The notes under the pieces are model-generated. The model had not been told where the DNA came from. It saw nothing but the letters and a program-made list of their open reading frames with translations, and did no database searches. From the NCBI RefSeq assembly GCF_005937185.1, contig NZ_VCNI01000003.1, positions 239,891-303,890 of the forward strand: a stretch of DNA of 64,000 nucleotides, given 5' to 3'. A program made the position numbers and the translations under genes. This document shows positions 25,511 through 34,459 of the stretch, in pieces. The first letter of the stretch is position 1, and every line of letters starts with the position of its first letter. The stretch is from Flagellimonas algicola. Its GTDB lineage: Bacteria > Bacteroidota > Bacteroidia > Flavobacteriales > Flavobacteriaceae.

Positions 25511-28467
25511 TAGATCAGGTATATAAATTCTTTTAGGTTAAAAATACTGTGACAATACTCCTTCCAAACTTCTAAATCCAAATCAGCTTTATCCAATTCC
25601 GATTTTTTCATTGCTGTTATCTTATTCATGAATCGGGAAGCATTTTCCACTTCTATTTCAGTTGGTTTTCTAGAGAAGGTGCGCATGTACAACCATGCAA
25701 CTTTCTGGTCAAAGGACAGTTCTTTTTGGGCCAGTAGGTTTTGGGCCAAAATTTCTGATTGCTGAATCACAAAGGGGTCATTCATCAGAATAAGCGACTG
25801 TGCAGGAACATTGGTCACATCCCTCCTTCCAAAAGTTGTGAATGGGATGGGCCTATCAAAAGTGGTCATCATGGGTTCCAGGAAGTTCCGCCTTACTTCT
25901 TGATAGATACTTCTTCGGCCAGCGCCATCTAGCGGCCCTGATTCTTCAGGCCTACCTCTCCCTCCCATAAATTCGGTAAGGTAGGTTGGGATTGGGGGTC
26001 CAAAAAGGGTGGAATCCAAACTTTGGGAAACCGCCAAAATACCGTCTCGAATTGCCTCTGACTCCAATCGTCTGATGGGAAAGGAGGCTAAATAGAGATT
26101 GTTAGGGTCTTTTTCGGACATTTCCCCCTCTGTGATTGCACTTCTTTTAAAAGCCTCGGAAGTAACCATGTACCGAATCATTTTTTTAATGGACCAATCC
26201 TCTTTTTGAAAGGTAATGGCAAGATGATCTAACAGTTCAGGATGGGTTGGCAGCTTTCCCTGAAGTCCAAAGTTGTCAACGGTCTCCACGATACCCTTTC
26301 CAAACAGATGGTGCCATATACGATTAACCATCACCCTTGCTGTAAGCGGATTATCAGCCTGCAACATGGCTTCAGCTAGTTCCAATCTCCCACTCCCCTT
26401 TGATTGGAACGGTTCATTACCGTGCGGGAGTGCGGACAAAAATCTACGGGGTACATTTTCCTCTGAGGGTTCTTGATACCTTCCGCGAATAAATACTGGA
26501 CTATTGGTGGCTGACCCATCGGAAACTCCATAAATAAAAGCGGTGTTCTCGATAGTTTTTGACAAATTCTTGGTACTGTCCAGGGCGGTAATCAACTCTG
26601 GGAAGTGCAGGTTCATTTGACCCTTTTTTAGCAAGTTATTATACCTGTTGACTTGCTTTTCCGAGAATGCAGTAGAGGATTCTGTCTGCATTGATGCGAC
26701 CATTGAAGGCCAATCGCCATTAAATGAAATGGCATATTGAGCCTCTACAAAGGCCTCTGGATGGAGCTTATAATTGTGTTGCTGGTACTCTCCCGGAAGG
26801 ATTTCTATGTAAGCTTTATGTCCCTTCCACGGCTCCACGTTAAAAGTATAATCTTCCCATTTGGCATTGTTGATTTCTTGGGTAAGTCCCCCATAAATAG
26901 GCCATTGTATCAATTGAAAATTGTCGACTATGATTCGAATTGTGCTCTGCTTTCCCCTAGTCCTAACCCCAATAAAATCCGTATCCAGAATGAAATCAGG
27001 GGATCTTAGTGTTCCCATTTTACCCGAACCAAATATCCTGCTGGATGCCTTTCCTTCATCCAGTTTCATTAACTTTCCAGTTGCTGGATGGATGGTGGGA
27101 TTGCCTAGCGTTGTTCCACTTCCGAAGGCCACACCTGTTGTGCTCCAACCATCCAAATCGGCGCCCCTGAAATCCCCAAGGGTCTTATAATTGGAAGTTT
27201 CCAAAGGTGCCTTTTCGTTGTTTAAGCCTATTTCGGAGTATTTTTCAGCTATTTTATCAGCCACCGTTTTTTGCACGTAGGCCTCAATCCCCAGTACTTC
27301 TTTTGCCGTAATTTCCTTGGCAAGGTTTTGATCTGCATCCAAAGGGGTAAATCGAGTACTTTCCATAACTCCATATAGGGCATAATAATCCGCTGCGGTA
27401 ATCGGATCAAACTTGTGATCGTGGCATTTTGCACAGGACACGGTTAACCCTTGGAAGGTTTTGGTGGTGACATCAATCATATTGTCAATCCGATTGGCTT
27501 CGTCTTGTTTAATGTCAACCGGGCTATGGGTTCCCTCTCCCATAGCGTAGAAAGCTGTGGCAATTTGTGATTCCAAAAGTCCACTTTCAGAATCATATCG
27601 TTGCTCTTCCAAAAGATCGCCAGCCAAATGTTCTTTTAAAAATTGATCATAGGGCAAATCGTTGTTGAATGCCCTAATCAAATAGTCGCGGTATTTCCAA
27701 GCCCCTGTAATGGGATAGTCAAATTCATGGCCCTTGGTCTCCGCATATCTCACCAAATCCATCCAATGCCTGGCCCACCGCTCACCGAAAGCCGGTGAAT
27801 CTAAATACCGATCCACCATTTTTTCATAGGCCTGTTCCGATGAATCCAAAACAAATGCTTCAACATCCTCAGTAGCCGGCGGCAACCCGGTCAATAGATA
27901 GGCAACTCTTCTAATCAAGGTATACTTGTTGGCCAATGGCGCTTTTTGCAGCCCTTTCTGTTCTATGGCCTCGTCAATAAACTGATCAATCTTGGCTTCG
28001 TGATATTCCTCCGCTACTTTAGGTTGAATAAACGACCAGTGTGGTTTCCATTCCGCTCCCTGCTTGATCCACTTTTCCAGAAGATCTTTTTCACGTTGGG
28101 TCAATACACTATTGGTCTCTGGGGGCGGCATGATTTTGTCCTTATGCTCGTGGTTGATGCGAAACATAAGTTCACTTTTGCGCGGTTTTCCTGGAACAAT
28201 GGCAAAACCACCCTCCCTTAATGCGGCGGTGGCACCTTCATAGATATCCAATCTTAATTCCGCCTTTCTGCTGCTGGGATCCGGACCATGACATAAATAA
28301 CAGTTCTGAACCAGTATGGGCCGTATATGAAAATTGAAATCTACATGTTTAGGCAGGGGTTCGTAGGATGTGTCGGATGTATTGCAAGAAAAAAGAAGAA
28401 CACCGAAAAAACATAGTCCTCCCAATTTTCTAATTACCCTTATTTTATATATGCGCCCAAACATCAT
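25510..28467 (-). CDS. DUF1549/DUF1553 planctomycete-type cytochrome lipoprotein
   Basis: A 985-residue protein if started at the ATG at 28467, which leaves a normal lipoprotein signal ending LLFSC (Cys28); upstream ATGs at 28512 and 28524 would make the signal oddly long. Domains: a PSCyt1-type cytochrome (about 40-140) with CYLCH at 56-60, PSCyt2/DUF1549 (about 150-370) containing a second haem motif CAKCH, a jelly-roll insert (about 410-580), and PSD1/DUF1553 (about 660-960, with MVNRIWHHLFGKGIVETVDNFG). Two CxxCH sites suggest a dihaem periplasmic protein. It is the first gene of the four-gene operon and has a LacI-operator-like site 70 bp upstream (28538-28549). Confidence 0.88.
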   Translation of the reverse strand: MMFGRIYKIRVIRKLGGLCFFGVLLFSCNTSDTSYEPLPKHVDFNFHIRPILVQNCYLCHGPDPSSRKAELRLDIYEGATAALREGGFAIVPGKPRKSELMFRINHEHKDKIMPPPETNSVLTQREKDLLEKWIKQGAEWKPHWSFIQPKVAEEYHEAKIDQFIDEAIEQKGLQKAPLANKYTLIRRVAYLLTGLPPATEDVEAFVLDSSEQAYEKMVDRYLDSPAFGERWARHWMDLVRYAETKGHEFDYPITGAWKYRDYLIRAFNNDLPYDQFLKEHLAGDLLEEQRYDSESGLLESQIATAFYAMGEGTHSPVDIKQDEANRIDNMIDVTTKTFQGLTVSCAKCHDHKFDPITAADYYALYGVMESTRFTPLDADQNLAKEITAKEVLGIEAYVQKTVADKIAEKYSEIGLNNEKAPLETSNYKTLGDFRGADLDGWSTTGVAFGSGTTLGNPTIHPATGKLMKLDEGKASSRIFGSGKMGTLRSPDFILDTDFIGVRTRGKQSTIRIIVDNFQLIQWPIYGGLTQEINNAKWEDYTFNVEPWKGHKAYIEILPGEYQQHNYKLHPEAFVEAQYAISFNGDWPSMVASMQTESSTAFSEKQVNRYNNLLKKGQMNLHFPELITALDSTKNLSKTIENTAFIYGVSDGSATNSPVFIRGRYQEPSEENVPRRFLSALPHGNEPFQSKGSGRLELAEAMLQADNPLTARVMVNRIWHHLFGKGIVETVDNFGLQGKLPTHPELLDHLAITFQKEDWSIKKMIRYMVTSEAFKRSAITEGEMSEKDPNNLYLASFPIRRLESEAIRDGILAVSQSLDSTLFGPPIPTYLTEFMGGRGRPEESGPLDGAGRRSIYQEVRRNFLEPMMTTFDRPIPFTTFGRRDVTNVPAQSLILMNDPFVIQQSEILAQNLLAQKELSFDQKVAWLYMRTFSRKPTEIEVENASRFMNKITAMKKSELDKADLDLEVWKEYCHSIFNLKEFIYLI

Positions 28468-28537
28468 AGTCAAGTTAAAGAATTCTTTTGATCGCGAAAT
28501 TTCCTTTTTCATTATCCATTGCAATGTTACATTCTAT

Positions 28538-28549
28538 GCTCACGTGTGC
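28538..28549. promoter_or_regulatory. second LacI operator-like site, before the DUF1549 operon
   Basis: GCTCACGTGTGC differs at one position from GCTCACGTGAGC, the core of the palindrome in the lacI promoter. It lies between the lacI stop (28567) and the DUF1549 start. On the minus strand a TTG occurs 9 bp upstream of it, so it would sit in a promoter spacer as in the lacI promoter. The -7 box here is poor (TAGAATGT). Confidence 0.6.
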
Positions 28550-28566
28550 GCTTCTGTTCAAAAAAT

Positions 28567-29571
28567 TTATGCCGACCCTCTAAATATTATTTTGGGTTCA
28601 ATTATTTTCTTCTCAAAACCCATCACCTTATTGTCCATATGACCCAGCAGCAAATCAAAAGAACTGGAAACCATGGACGGTATACATTGTTGCACGGTGG
28701 TCAACTCAGGTTCGCAGGCGATTCCCATGGGATCGTTGTCAAATCCAATAACGGCTACATCTTCTGGGACCCGCATTCCAGCATTTTTTAAATACTTGAT
28801 CACGCCTATTCCAATTTCATCCCTTACAGCCAAAATTCCATTTGGCTTTTCCTTTGATGCCATCAGCTGCTTCGCCAAGTTAAAACCGTCTTTCATGAAA
28901 AACCCTCCTTCGGCCACCAAATTTGGGTTATCTGGTAAACCGTGGTCTTTCAGGGCCTGTTTATATCCTGCCAATCGTTCAGCAAAAATCTGATGTTGGT
29001 AATGCGTGGAAATGTAGGCAATCCTGCTTTTTCCGGACTCCACCATGGCCGTTACGGCATCATAGGCCCCCTGGTAGTTATTGACCACAACCTGCGAAGC
29101 TCTAGATTCTTCGGGCGCACGATCAAAGAACACATACGGAATGTTCTCATCCTTTAGAGCATCAAAATGACCTTCATGGATTGTATCCTTAGTCACGGAC
29201 GCCACTACCCCAGAAACCCTATAGCCTATTAAGGAATCAATTATCTCCTTTTCAACACCAGGTTTTTCACTCGATTGGAATATCATCACAGTATAACCCG
29301 CTTCTTGGGCCGTTTCCATAAAATCCGAAACAAACTTTGCAAAAAAGTAAGGCCGTATATCTGGAACGACCACGGCCAGTACATTGCTCCGCTTATTTCT
29401 GAAATCTTGGGCCAAGCGATTTGGTTTGTATCCCAGTTCATTGGCTTTCTCCTTGATCAACTCCCTAGTTTCTTTCTTTACCGAACCCGTATCACGCAAT
29501 GCACGCGATACTGTCACGTGATGAATCCCAAGTTCCCGGGCCACATCCTTAATGGTAATGTTGTTTTTCAT
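28567..29571 (-). CDS. LacI-family transcriptional regulator
   Basis: A 334-residue protein. The N-terminal helix-turn-helix and hinge are at residues 4-60 (TIKDVARELGIHHVTVSRALRDTGSVKKETRELI, then LAQDFRNKRSN). The periplasmic-binding-protein-like ligand domain covers 60-334 (VLAVVVPDIRPYF, FDRAPEE, IGFDNDPMGIACEPELTTVQQ). LacI members bind a sugar or related effector and repress. An 18-bp perfect palindrome lies in its own promoter spacer (29597-29614) and a near-copy lies before the DUF1549 operon immediately downstream, so it probably controls itself and that operon. The effector is unknown. Confidence 0.93.
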   Translation of the reverse strand: MKNNITIKDVARELGIHHVTVSRALRDTGSVKKETRELIKEKANELGYKPNRLAQDFRNKRSNVLAVVVPDIRPYFFAKFVSDFMETAQEAGYTVMIFQSSEKPGVEKEIIDSLIGYRVSGVVASVTKDTIHEGHFDALKDENIPYVFFDRAPEESRASQVVVNNYQGAYDAVTAMVESGKSRIAYISTHYQHQIFAERLAGYKQALKDHGLPDNPNLVAEGGFFMKDGFNLAKQLMASKEKPNGILAVRDEIGIGVIKYLKNAGMRVPEDVAVIGFDNDPMGIACEPELTTVQQCIPSMVSSSFDLLLGHMDNKVMGFEKKIIEPKIIFRGSA

Positions 29572-29587
29572 AGGGTTTTGAATACGG

Positions 29588-29618
29588 CTAATATAAAAAG
29601 CTCACGTGAGCTTTCCAA
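29588..29618 (-). promoter_or_regulatory. lacI promoter with embedded operator palindrome
   Basis: On the minus strand TTG (29618-29616) is followed by 20 bp and then TATATTAG (29595-29588), one mismatch from TAnnTTTG. The spacer contains the perfect palindrome AAAGCTCACGTGAGCTTT at 29597-29614. A repressor bound there would block polymerase, fitting LacI autoregulation. Confidence 0.65.
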
Positions 29619-29979
29619 AAGTTGATACATATTTTAACTTTTAATCTAAGTGCCTTCTCTGACTAAAGTCGCGTCGGAAAACCAACGATTCAAAATACAT
29701 CAACATCTCCAAACCGTAATTTTCAATCATTAAAAAAGGCCGATTGACTCGACCTTTTTAAACTCAACTAAATCAAACTATTAATTATTTATTTACTGCC
29801 TGACCCCTATACGTTTATTCATTGTTACTAGGGTCAAACTACAATGAAAACCGTTACAATTAAATCAAAAATCCAATGTGTTAACTATAAAAAATCCACT
29901 GAATATTGTACTTTTTTTGCAATAGATGATGTTTCCGTCTAAAAAACTCGTTATTTAGTCATACTTTTTATACAATTTT
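29619..29979. other. 361-bp divergent region between lacI and araC
   Basis: No ORF. It contains a terminator-like hairpin at 29733-29759 (11 pairs with one mismatch, loop TTGAC) with T-runs on both strands, then AACTCAACTAAATCAAAC at 29761-29778. The rest is AT-rich. No clear araC promoter box was found. Confidence 0.45.
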
Positions 29980-30846
29980 ATGAAACTTCAATTCCTGGAT
30001 AGAAGCAGTTTAAGGGATAACTCGTTCTCTGCAAAACATAACTATTACCCCTATTTCTTAAGATTGTGGCATTTTCATCCTGAATTGGAACTGGTTTATA
30101 TTCTAAAAAGTGAAGGCACACGATTTATCGGAGATAGCATAGAAAGATTTCGAGAGGAAGAAGTTGTGCTTATTGGCGCCAATTTACCGCATATGTGGCT
30201 AAATGACGAGCAGTATTTTGGTGAAAGCTCAGATTTAATTGCCGAGGGATACTCTGTACATTTCCGTAGGGATTTTTTAGGCAATGAATTCTTAAACGCC
30301 CCAGAACTTAAGGCAATAAACAATCTTGTCGATACCGCCCAACAGGGCATTAAATTTGTTGACCTTGACATGTCCATTAGAAATGAAATAGGGCTCCTTG
30401 TGGATAAAGATCCTTTTGAAAGGATGATCAGCTTTATTAAGATTCTCAATGGTCTTGCCAAGCACGAAAAGAAGATTCTTCTGTCTAGCAAAGGGTATTT
30501 AAGCACTCTAAAAGGGCTTAAAGGGCAAGGTATGGACAAGACCTATGAATTTATATTTAAAAATTTCAACAAGTCTATTACCCTAAATGAGGTTGCCGGG
30601 GTAGCCAGTATGAACCCTTCGGCTTTTAGTAGGTTTTTTAAGAAAGTCAATAGAAAGACTTTTAAGGAATATCTAAACGAACTTCGTGTAGGCTACGCCT
30701 GTAAATTGATTTCCGAGGACAAGTATAATATTACCCGTATTTGCTTCGAGTCCGGCTACAACAACATTTCTAACTTCAACAGACAGTTCAAAAGGATAAC
30801 TGGAATGTCTCCTTCCCAATACAGAAAAAAGCACATTCAGGCATAG
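29980..30846 (+). CDS. AraC-family transcriptional regulator
   Basis: A 288-residue protein. The N-terminal cupin-like sensor (about residues 15-170) has HFHPELELVYILKSEGTRFIGD and the IGANLPHMW segment usual in sugar-sensing AraC members of Bacteroidota. The C-terminal double helix-turn-helix (about 190-288) includes LNEVAGVASMNPSAFSRFFKKVNRKTFKEYLNELRV and ICFESGYNNISNFNRQFKRITGMSPSQYRK. It is encoded 93 bp before the fuconate dehydratase on the same strand, so it is the best candidate activator of the L-fucose operon, with fucose or a pathway intermediate as likely effector. This assignment is inference from context. Confidence 0.9.
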   Translation: MKLQFLDRSSLRDNSFSAKHNYYPYFLRLWHFHPELELVYILKSEGTRFIGDSIERFREEEVVLIGANLPHMWLNDEQYFGESSDLIAEGYSVHFRRDFLGNEFLNAPELKAINNLVDTAQQGIKFVDLDMSIRNEIGLLVDKDPFERMISFIKILNGLAKHEKKILLSSKGYLSTLKGLKGQGMDKTYEFIFKNFNKSITLNEVAGVASMNPSAFSRFFKKVNRKTFKEYLNELRVGYACKLISEDKYNITRICFESGYNNISNFNRQFKRITGMSPSQYRKKHIQA

Positions 30847-30896
30847 AGCTACCAAATTGGCAAAAAAAGTACCATAAAAGGCGATAAAATGAAAAG

Positions 30897-30923
30897 TTGG
30901 GCATATTGCCGAGGGTATCTTTG
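30897..30923 (+). promoter_or_regulatory. promoter of the L-fucose operon
   Basis: TTG (30897-30899), a 16-bp spacer, then TATCTTTG (30916-30923), a full TAnnTTTG match, 16 bp before the fuconate dehydratase ATG. This implies a very short leader. The spacer is 1 bp below the usual range. Confidence 0.55.
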
Positions 30924-30939
30924 ATCTATAACTTTTGCT

Positions 30940-32271
30940 ATGCCAACAACCAAAATAACCAACATTTCAGTCAAAGATGTACGCTTTCCCACCAGTAGGA
31001 ATCTGGATGGTTCTGACGCCATGAACCCAGATCCGGACTATTCAGCTGCTTACGTGATTTTGGAAACAGATCACGCGGAAGGACTTCAAGGACATGGTTT
31101 GACTTTTACCATTGGGAGGGGGAATGAACTTTGCGTGGCGGCCATACAGTCCCTCTCCCATCTTGTTATAGGCAAGTCGTTGGATAGTTTTACCAGCAAC
31201 ATGGCCCAATTTTGGCGCATGATCACCGGAGATAGTCAACTTCGTTGGTTAGGTCCGGAAAAAGGGGTTATACATTTGGCCACTGGGGCTTTGGTAAATG
31301 CAGTTTGGGATCTTTATGCCAAAGTGGAACAAAAACCTTTGTGGAAACTCTTGGCCGATATGACTCCGGAAGAATTGGTTTCTTGTGTCGATTTCACCTA
31401 TATCACCGATGCCATCACCCCAGAAGAAGCATTGGAATTGCTTAAAAAAAATGCTGCCACCAAACAGGAACGAATAGATTACCTTACCCAATTTGGGTAT
31501 CCAGCTTATACCACCTCAGCCGGTTGGTTGGGATATTCTGATGAGAAAATGAGAACGCTATGCAGACAGGCCAGGGATGCTGGCTTTAAGCATATGAAAA
31601 TGAAAGTGGGTTCGGATTTGGCGGATGACCTGCGACGTGCGGCAATTATCCGTGAAGAGATTGGAGAGGAGCTGAAGCTCATGATGGATGCCAACCAGAA
31701 ATGGGATGTGGATGAAGCAATTGCCAATATGGAGCAACTTGGCAAATACAACCCATGGTGGATTGAGGAACCTACTAGTCCGGATGATGTGCTTGGTCAT
31801 GCCAAAATTGCCAGAGCCATTGCACCCATTAAAGTGGCCACAGGGGAACACTGCCAAAACAGGGTTATCTTTAAACAATTAATGCAGGCCAATGCCATTG
31901 GTTTCTGTCAAATAGATAGTTGTAGAATAGGAGGTGTCAACGAAATTTTAGGGGTACTCCTTATGGCCGCCAAATTCGGTATCCCTGTGTGTCCCCATGC
32001 AGGAGGTGTTGGTCTGTGCGAATATGTTCAACACCTATCCATGATCGATTTTATTGCCATTAGCGGTTCATTGGAAGACAGAATCATTGAATATGTGGAT
32101 CACCTCCACGAACATTTTTTAGATCCAGTGAAAATAAAGGATGGCTGCTATATGCCACCCCAGTTACCGGGATACAGTATTGAGATGAAAGAAGATTCTT
32201 TGATAGATCATGAATTTCCGGATGGAATTGTTTGGCAAGCTGAGGTGCTGGATCATAACAATACTATTTGA
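30940..32271 (+). CDS. L-fuconate dehydratase (enolase superfamily)
   Basis: A 443-residue cytosolic enzyme converting L-fuconate to 2-keto-3-deoxy-L-fuconate. The enolase-superfamily barrel is clear: the KMK base motif at 220-222, metal ligands Asp250 (MMDAN), Glu276 (WWIEEP) and Glu303 (TGEH), and His353 (CPHAGG) as the opposite base. The N-terminal capping domain has the fuconate-dehydratase pattern with SDAMNPDPDYSAAYV at about 25-39 and the GWLGYSDEKM insert at about 195-204. The length equals that of known bacterial and human (ENOSF1) relatives. It opens the operon dehydratase - hydrolase - lactate dehydrogenase - fucosidase, which supports the substrate assignment. Confidence 0.93.
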   Translation: MPTTKITNISVKDVRFPTSRNLDGSDAMNPDPDYSAAYVILETDHAEGLQGHGLTFTIGRGNELCVAAIQSLSHLVIGKSLDSFTSNMAQFWRMITGDSQLRWLGPEKGVIHLATGALVNAVWDLYAKVEQKPLWKLLADMTPEELVSCVDFTYITDAITPEEALELLKKNAATKQERIDYLTQFGYPAYTTSAGWLGYSDEKMRTLCRQARDAGFKHMKMKVGSDLADDLRRAAIIREEIGEELKLMMDANQKWDVDEAIANMEQLGKYNPWWIEEPTSPDDVLGHAKIARAIAPIKVATGEHCQNRVIFKQLMQANAIGFCQIDSCRIGGVNEILGVLLMAAKFGIPVCPHAGGVGLCEYVQHLSMIDFIAISGSLEDRIIEYVDHLHEHFLDPVKIKDGCYMPPQLPGYSIEMKEDSLIDHEFPDGIVWQAEVLDHNNTI

Positions 32272-32384
32272 ACCGGGTGGTTTCATAGCCTTATGAAATG
32301 CTTGCATTTCTTTTGGACACATGTTTGAAAAATGTACACCATAAATTATCCTGAAAAGGCAAAAGCCTACCTTAAACAAAACAT

Positions 32385-33239
32385 ATGAAATTAATACGAT
32401 TTGGAGCCGAAGGGCATGAGAAACCAGGGGTTCAACTCGAAAACGGCAGCCGTTTGGACATCAGCGGATTTGGCCGGGATTATGACGAGGAATTTTTTGG
32501 AGGAGATGGATTGGAAGAACTGAAAGAATGGCTTTCCCTAAATCAAGCAAACTGCCCAGTTGTAGGAGAGGATATCCGGTTAGGACCTCCTTTGGTTCGT
32601 CCTTCCAAGATTATTTGCGTTGGCCTCAACTATGCCAAACACGCAGCGGAGAGCGGCATGGACATCCCAGAGGAACCCTTGCTGTTTTTTAAGGCAACTT
32701 CGTCCATTGTTGGCCCTAATGATGATGTGGTTATCCCCAAAAACAGTCAAAAAACAGACTGGGAGGTTGAACTGGCAGTTGTAATTGGTAAAAAAGCCTT
32801 ATATGTGGATGAAGCATCGGCAATGGATCATGTGGCTGGTTACACCCTCCACAATGACTATAGTGAGCGCGAATTTCAATTGGAACGTGGTGGACAATGG
32901 GTCAAAGGCAAGAGTTGTGATTCTTTTGCTCCCGTTGGACCCTATATCGCAACCCAGGATGAAATTGAAGATCCACACAATCTTGATTTATGGCTCAAAC
33001 TGAACGGAGAGGAGCTTCAGAATAGCAACACTTCGGACTTTGTTTTCAATATCCCCACTTTAGTAAGCTATATCAGTTCATTTATGACCTTGCTTCCCGG
33101 AGATATCATCTCTACAGGAACTCCTGCAGGAGTAGGACTGGGACTTAAGCCGCCAAAATACCTTAAACCAGGTGATGTGGTGGAATTGGGTATTGAAGGT
33201 CTGGGTAGTTCAAGACAACAAGCCAGAGCATTTGAGTAA
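32385..33239 (+). CDS. fumarylacetoacetate-hydrolase-family enzyme, probable 2,4-diketo-3-deoxy-L-fuconate hydrolase
   Basis: A 284-residue protein. A short N-terminal beta domain (1-70) is followed by the FAH fold: ICVGLNYAKHAAESG (about 76-90), WEVELAVVIG with the metal-binding Glu pair (about 126-135), LHNDYSERE (about 151-159) and the GTPAGVGLG loop (about 246-254). In the non-phosphorylative L-fucose route this family splits 2,4-diketo-3-deoxy-L-fuconate into pyruvate and L-lactate. That fits exactly between the dehydratase before it and the lactate dehydrogenase after it. Other FAH reactions cannot be excluded from sequence alone. The gap before it (113 bp) holds only a tiny GGC/GCC hairpin. 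Confidence 0.87.
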   Translation: MKLIRFGAEGHEKPGVQLENGSRLDISGFGRDYDEEFFGGDGLEELKEWLSLNQANCPVVGEDIRLGPPLVRPSKIICVGLNYAKHAAESGMDIPEEPLLFFKATSSIVGPNDDVVIPKNSQKTDWEVELAVVIGKKALYVDEASAMDHVAGYTLHNDYSEREFQLERGGQWVKGKSCDSFAPVGPYIATQDEIEDPHNLDLWLKLNGEELQNSNTSDFVFNIPTLVSYISSFMTLLPGDIISTGTPAGVGLGLKPPKYLKPGDVVELGIEGLGSSRQQARAFE

Positions 33240-33274
33240 TATTTAAGGTTCCTACAAATAGTTTACCTTACCCT

Positions 33275-34438
33275 ATGCGAAACCAAAAGCAAATAGCATT
33301 TAACCCAAAATATCCTTCTGTTGATTTATTGAGGGAAAAAGCACGTAAACGCATTCCGCGATTTGCCTTTGAATATTTGGATGGAGGTTGCAACGAAGAG
33401 GTAAGCATTCGAAAAAACACTCGGGAAATCAGGGATGTGGAATTGATTCCACATTATCTGGACACCTACACGCAAGCTCAACTAGAAACGGAACTTTTCG
33501 GGCATACGTATTCGGCTCCATTTGGGATTGCGCCTGTAGGGTTACAAGGCCTAATGTGGCCCAACTCGGCCGAAATTTTGGCTAAAGCTGCAGTAGAACA
33601 CAATGTGCCTTTTGTTCTTAGTACGGTGAGTACCAGTAGCATTGAAAGTATAAGCGAGATAACGGAAGGTAAGGCCTGGTACCAACTCTACCATCCTGCC
33701 GATCTAGCGGTTAGGAACGACATGATTAAACGGGCGCAAGCAGCTGAATGCCCCGTAATGGTATTGCTTTGTGATACCCCAACCTTCGGATTCAGGCCTA
33801 AAGAGATCAAAAATGGCCTTTCCATGCCTCCCAGAATGTCCATACGAAACATGCTGCAAATTTTAGGTAAACCGCAATGGGCTTTCGAGACCTTACGCCA
33901 TGGGCAACCGAACTTTGAAACCCTTAAACCCTATATGCCAGGTAATTTGAACCTAAAGCAACTGGGGCAATTCATGGACCAAATGTTTAGCAAGCGAATG
34001 GATATGGAAAAAATTAAGCCCATTCGTGATTTATGGAAGGGCAAACTGGTGTTAAAGGGTGTGGCCTGTGAACACGATGCCGAACTGGCGCTTCAAATGG
34101 GATTGGATGGGATTATCGTATCCAATCATGGTGGACGGCAATTAGATGCTGGAGAATCTACGATAAAGCCAATGACCCGCATTGCCAAAAACTATGGTGA
34201 TAAAATTACGGTAATGATGGACAGTGGTCTCCGTTCAGGGCCAGATGTGGCTCGTTGCTTGGCCAGTGGGGCACAATTCACCTTTATGGGGCGTTCCTTT
34301 ATGTACGGAGCCGCCGCTCTGGGAAAGGCTGGTGGTGATCATACCATTTCCCTCCTCAAAACACAGTTAAAGCAAGTCATGGAACAACTAGGTTGTACTA
34401 AAACCCATGAACTTCAAAATTATTTATCAGATCATTAA
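33275..34438 (+). CDS. lldD: FMN-dependent alpha-hydroxy-acid dehydrogenase, probable L-lactate dehydrogenase
   Basis: A 387-residue TIM-barrel flavoenzyme. Visible sites: PVGLQGLMWPNSE-like FMN loop at 87-98, Lys261 (LVLKGV) for the flavin N1, the catalytic His285 and Arg288 in SNHGGRQLD (283-291), and the phosphate loop DSGLRSGPDV at 316-325. Family members oxidise L-lactate or other L-2-hydroxy acids. Here L-lactate from the preceding hydrolase is the natural substrate, giving pyruvate and passing electrons to the respiratory chain. It starts 35 bp after the hydrolase and ends 21 bp before the fucosidase, in one operon. Confidence 0.88.
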   Translation: MRNQKQIAFNPKYPSVDLLREKARKRIPRFAFEYLDGGCNEEVSIRKNTREIRDVELIPHYLDTYTQAQLETELFGHTYSAPFGIAPVGLQGLMWPNSAEILAKAAVEHNVPFVLSTVSTSSIESISEITEGKAWYQLYHPADLAVRNDMIKRAQAAECPVMVLLCDTPTFGFRPKEIKNGLSMPPRMSIRNMLQILGKPQWAFETLRHGQPNFETLKPYMPGNLNLKQLGQFMDQMFSKRMDMEKIKPIRDLWKGKLVLKGVACEHDAELALQMGLDGIIVSNHGGRQLDAGESTIKPMTRIAKNYGDKITVMMDSGLRSGPDVARCLASGAQFTFMGRSFMYGAAALGKAGGDHTISLLKTQLKQVMEQLGCTKTHELQNYLSDH

Positions 34439-34459
34439 TTGGATTAGTATAACCTTATC

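Noticed and set aside
29514..29521. Another CACGTG-containing site near the lacI operators
   Set aside because: It is inside the lacI helix-turn-helix codons and lacks the flanking GC arms of the two intergenic sites, so it is probably coincidental.
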